A stretch of 8,963 bases of DNA from Paracoccaceae bacterium (GTDB lineage Bacteria > Pseudomonadota > Alphaproteobacteria > Rhodobacterales > Rhodobacteraceae): positions 1 through 8,963 of the forward strand of contig JAAUPC010000125.1 in the NCBI GenBank assembly GCA_012036325.1, in the 5' to 3' direction. Numbering within the stretch: position 1 is the first letter of the stretch; every line of letters starts with the position of its first letter. The translations under genes and the position numbers were made by a program. The notes beneath the pieces were generated by a model. It saw only the letters and a program-made list of their open reading frames with translations. It did not search any database and had not been told where the DNA came from. Positions 6,639-8,963 of this stretch are shown here, in pieces.

Positions 6639-7610
6639 ATGCTGCCGAAGGTTGAGTTGCATCTGCATCTGGAGGGGGCGGCGCCGCCAGCCTTCATCGC
6701 GGGGTTGGCGAAAGAGAAACATCTGGACATAGCCGGCATCTTTGATGAGCGCGGCCAGTACCGCTTTGCCGACTTCTGGGAGTTTCTGAAGGTCTATGAG
6801 GCGGCGACCTCGGCCTTGCAAAGCCCGCGCGATTATCAGCGGCTGGTGCGGGCGGTGCTGGAGCAATCGGCGGCGTCCGGGGTGGTCTATTGTGAGACCT
6901 TCCTGAGCCCCGATTTCTGCGGCGGTCGTGATATCGGGGCGTGGCGCGAATACCTGCATGCGATGCGAGAGGCGGCCGACGAGGTAGAGCGCGACATGGG
7001 CGTGACGCTGCGCGGGATCATCACCTGCATCCGGCATTTCGGGCCAGAAAAGGCGCGGGAGACGGCGCTGTGTGCGGCGGAAACGGCGGGGGACTGGATC
7101 GTGGGGTTCGGCATCGCGGGGGATGAAAAGATCGGCGCGCCAAAGGACTTTCGCTGGTCGTTCGACTGCGCGCGGGAGGCGGGGCTGCGGCTGACAGCGC
7201 ATGCCGGGGAATGGGGCGGGCCGGACAGCGTGCGGGATGCGCTGCGCGATCTGGAGGTGGAGCGGATCGGGCATGGGGTGCGGGCGATCGAGGATCTGGC
7301 GCTGGTGGATGAGCTGGCCGAGACGGGGATCGTGCTGGAATGCTGTCCGGGGTCTAACGTGGCGCTGGGGATTTACCCCACGTTCAGGGATCATCCGATT
7401 GCGGAACTGGACCGGCGGGGGGTGAGGGTGACGATCTCCACCGATGATCCGCCGTTTTTCCACACCTCGATGGTGAGGGAGTATGAGTCGCTGCACCGGG
7501 CCTTTGGCTGGGACGAGGGGCAGTTTCGCCGCATCGCCAAGGCCTCGCTTGACGCGGCCTTTTGTGACGCCGATACCAAGGCGAAGATTGCCAAGCTCTT
7601 GGAGCCCTGA
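6639..7610 (+). CDS. add: Adenosine deaminase family protein
   Basis: This 323-residue enzyme should hydrolyse adenosine or deoxyadenosine to inosine or deoxyinosine plus ammonia, a purine salvage step in the cytosol. The amidohydrolase-fold motifs are all present: HLHLEG with zinc ligands His8 and His10, TAHAGE with His188 and catalytic Glu191, GHG with His212, and STDDPPFF with zinc ligand Asp269. The frame upstream is open to a TTG at 6570, but that extension translates the hairpin repeat. The ATG at 6639, giving MLPKVELHLHLEG, matches normal family N-termini, with GAGG (6624-6627) as a rather distant ribosome site. This family also contains adenine and other aminopurine deaminases. HAGEWGGPDSV and DDPPFF differ from the commonest adenosine deaminase wording, so substrate is likely but not certain. 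The stop codon directly touches the upp start. Confidence 0.92.
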   Translation: MLPKVELHLHLEGAAPPAFIAGLAKEKHLDIAGIFDERGQYRFADFWEFLKVYEAATSALQSPRDYQRLVRAVLEQSAASGVVYCETFLSPDFCGGRDIGAWREYLHAMREAADEVERDMGVTLRGIITCIRHFGPEKARETALCAAETAGDWIVGFGIAGDEKIGAPKDFRWSFDCAREAGLRLTAHAGEWGGPDSVRDALRDLEVERIGHGVRAIEDLALVDELAETGIVLECCPGSNVALGIYPTFRDHPIAELDRRGVRVTISTDDPPFFHTSMVREYESLHRAFGWDEGQFRRIAKASLDAAFCDADTKAKIAKLLEP

Positions 7611-8243
7611 ATGCTGGATCACCTGACTGTTGTCACGCACCCCCTGGTCCAGCACAAGCTGACCCTGATGCGAGAAAAGGACACCTCTACCGCCAGTTTC
7701 CGCAAGCTTTTGCGCGAGATCAGCCTTTTGCTGGCCTATGAGGTCACGCGCGAGTTGCCAATGACGACGAAGCGCATCGACACCCCACTGGAGGCGATGG
7801 ACGCGCCCGCGATTGAGGGTAAGAAGCTGGCGCTGGTCAGCATCCTGCGGGCGGGGAATGGGTTGCTGGATGGCATTCTGGAGCTGGTTCCGGCGGCGCG
7901 GGTGGGCTTCGTGGGGCTTTACCGTGATCCTGAAACGCTGCAGCCGGTGCAATACTACTGCAAGCTGCCCGACCATATGGAGGATCGGATCAGCATTGTG
8001 GTTGACCCGATGCTGGCCACCGGAAACTCAAGCGCGGCGGCAATCTCGCTGTTGAAGAAGGCCGGAGCGAAGGAGATTCGGTTCCTGTGCCTCTTGGCCG
8101 CCCCCGAAGGGATTGCCCGGATGAAAGAGGCGCATCCCGATGTGCCAATTGTCACGGCGGCGGTGGACAGCCATCTGAACGACCACGGCTATATCGTGCC
8201 GGGTCTGGGCGATGCCGGGGACCGGATGTTCGGCACCAAGTAA
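7611..8243 (+). CDS. upp: Uracil phosphoribosyltransferase
   Basis: This 210-residue protein converts uracil and PRPP to UMP and pyrophosphate, the last recovery step for uracil released from nucleosides. It has the usual length of bacterial Upp. Seen motifs are the N-terminal HPLVQHKLTLMREKDTS, SILRAGNGLLDG (78-88), the PRPP-binding loop VVDPMLATGNS (130-140) and the uracil-binding C-terminus YIVPGLGDAGDR (194-205). The ATG at 7611 follows the add stop codon with no gap; GGAG at 7601-7604 serves as ribosome site, so add and upp are surely co-transcribed. The frame is intact. The stop codon ends three bases from the stop codon of the opposing gene, and I see no intrinsic terminator in that space, so the two transcripts probably overlap at their 3' ends. 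Confidence 0.97.
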   Translation: MLDHLTVVTHPLVQHKLTLMREKDTSTASFRKLLREISLLLAYEVTRELPMTTKRIDTPLEAMDAPAIEGKKLALVSILRAGNGLLDGILELVPAARVGFVGLYRDPETLQPVQYYCKLPDHMEDRISIVVDPMLATGNSSAAAISLLKKAGAKEIRFLCLLAAPEGIARMKEAHPDVPIVTAAVDSHLNDHGYIVPGLGDAGDRMFGTK

Positions 8244-8246
8244 GCG

Positions 8247-8963
8247 TCAGCCGCCGCAGATGCCTTGCAGGGCCACCCAGGATTCGTCGGCGATCAGCGG
8301 GGTCGGGGCCAGGCCCTTGTAGGGGTCATCGGCGGCCAGGCGGGTCATCTGGGGTGCCTCTGGGTCAACGGCCATTGCGTAGGGCGTGGCGGGGATCTGA
8401 GCGGCCTCAAACGCGGCGATCAGGGTCGCATCGGGCAGGGGGGCCGGGGTGGCACGCAGGCGCGCTTCGCCATAGCCGCGCAACGCCTCGACCGGAAGTT
8501 CGGTGGTGGTCAGAAGCTGGAAGGTCGCGCGCAGGCCTGCGTGGTTCAGGACCGGGATCATCGGGTCTTCGGCCCGCGCACGCAGGCGTTCGACAAGGGC
8601 GGCACCGGCGGCGGCTTCCGGTCCGTTGGCGGTTTCGATCAGGCTGCGGGGCAGCACGATCACATCGCCGGGCAGGTGGAGCGGCTGGTCCGCACCTTCG
8701 GGCATGACATAAAGGATCGGCGTGTCGACCGGGCCGAAGACGCGGTCAGAAAGCCCGGCCAATGCCTGCAGGCCGAGTTGATTGTCACAAGGCGCGCCGG
8801 TCACCCGGGCCAGATCATCCAGCGCGTATTGGCCGATTTCCGCCCGCAGCGCCACCGGCACGACCGAGGCGGTATGCGTCACCAGAGCACCTGGCAGCCA
8901 GAAGGCCGCCCCCCGCCACGACCACGGCCGCTGTTCCAGCAAGGATCAGCCCCCGCAACCGGC
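8247..8963 (-). CDS. Exported or membrane-anchored M48-peptidase-like protein without HExxH; 5' end outside window, apparent frameshift
   Basis: The open frame from TTG 8942 down to TGA 8247-8249 encodes 231 residues, but the TTG has no family-like start and an in-frame stop codon lies two codons upstream. In another frame, from the window edge, the strand reads RLRGLILAGTAAVVVAG, a typical positively charged plus hydrophobic N-terminal segment. Removing one G from the six-G run at 8909-8914 joins this to AAFWLPGALVT and extends one continuous membrane segment. I therefore think the gene starts beyond 8963 and is shifted here. The body contains TPILYVMPEG, LHLPGDVIVLPRSLI and EAAAGAALVERL, which parallel the order of an M48 metallopeptidase (edge strand, PGG loop, active-site helix). 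The HExxH zinc motif is replaced by LVERL, so no zinc protease activity is expected. Cys52 and Cys229 could form a disulfide outside the cytoplasm. The function is unknown. Confidence 0.65.

Noticed and set aside
6048..7976. 642-codon minus-strand open frame opposite deoB, add and upp
   Set aside because: It spans three recognised plus-strand genes; its long openness is expected from GC-rich third positions and it has no motif.

Overview
This 9 kb window is chromosomal, GC-rich housekeeping DNA that looks like it comes from an alphaproteobacterium of the Rhodobacterales/Rhodobacteraceae type. The taxonomic call is inference. It rests on base composition, the style of the MaeB, Cdd, DeoB and Upp proteins, and a GC hairpin repeat (about 6578-6625) of a kind I remember as common in that group.

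Layout: positions 1-89 hold three consecutive imperfect hairpins behind maeB. Positions 90-2369 (minus) are maeB, a full-length malic enzyme with a C-terminal phosphotransacetylase-like domain. The divergent gap 2370-2508 carries a perfect 22-bp palindrome (2386-2407) next to the maeB start. From 2509 the plus strand carries a VOC-bicupin fusion protein of unknown role, then a nucleoside/base salvage cluster: cdd (cytidine deaminase), deoA (thymidine phosphorylase), deoB (phosphopentomutase), add (adenosine deaminase) and upp (uracil phosphoribosyltransferase). The final 0.7 kb (minus) is the 3' part of an exported or membrane-anchored protein with an M48-peptidase-like layout but no HExxH. 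Its stop codon is 3 bp from the upp stop codon.

How the genes fit together: Cdd and Add deaminate nucleosides, DeoA releases the pyrimidine base and (deoxy)ribose-1-phosphate, DeoB converts the latter to the 5-phosphate for central metabolism, and Upp recaptures uracil as UMP. A promoter-like pair (TTGCAC, 17 bp, CACAAT) is followed directly by the inverted repeat CTGACCA-AA-TGGTCAG just before cdd. That repeat matches the remembered RutR consensus TTGACCA-NN-TGGTCAA, so a uracil-sensing repressor probably controls the salvage genes.

The most notable feature is a series of broken reading frames. deoA has one extra G in a G6 run near codon 14. deoB needs frame changes in two places, the second best explained by two single-base insertions. 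The terminal minus-strand gene also appears shifted at a G6 run. Either the deo genes are decaying or the assembly contains indel errors; the sequence alone cannot decide. I see no phage, CRISPR, IS element, tRNA or rRNA, and no evidence of a wholly new system.
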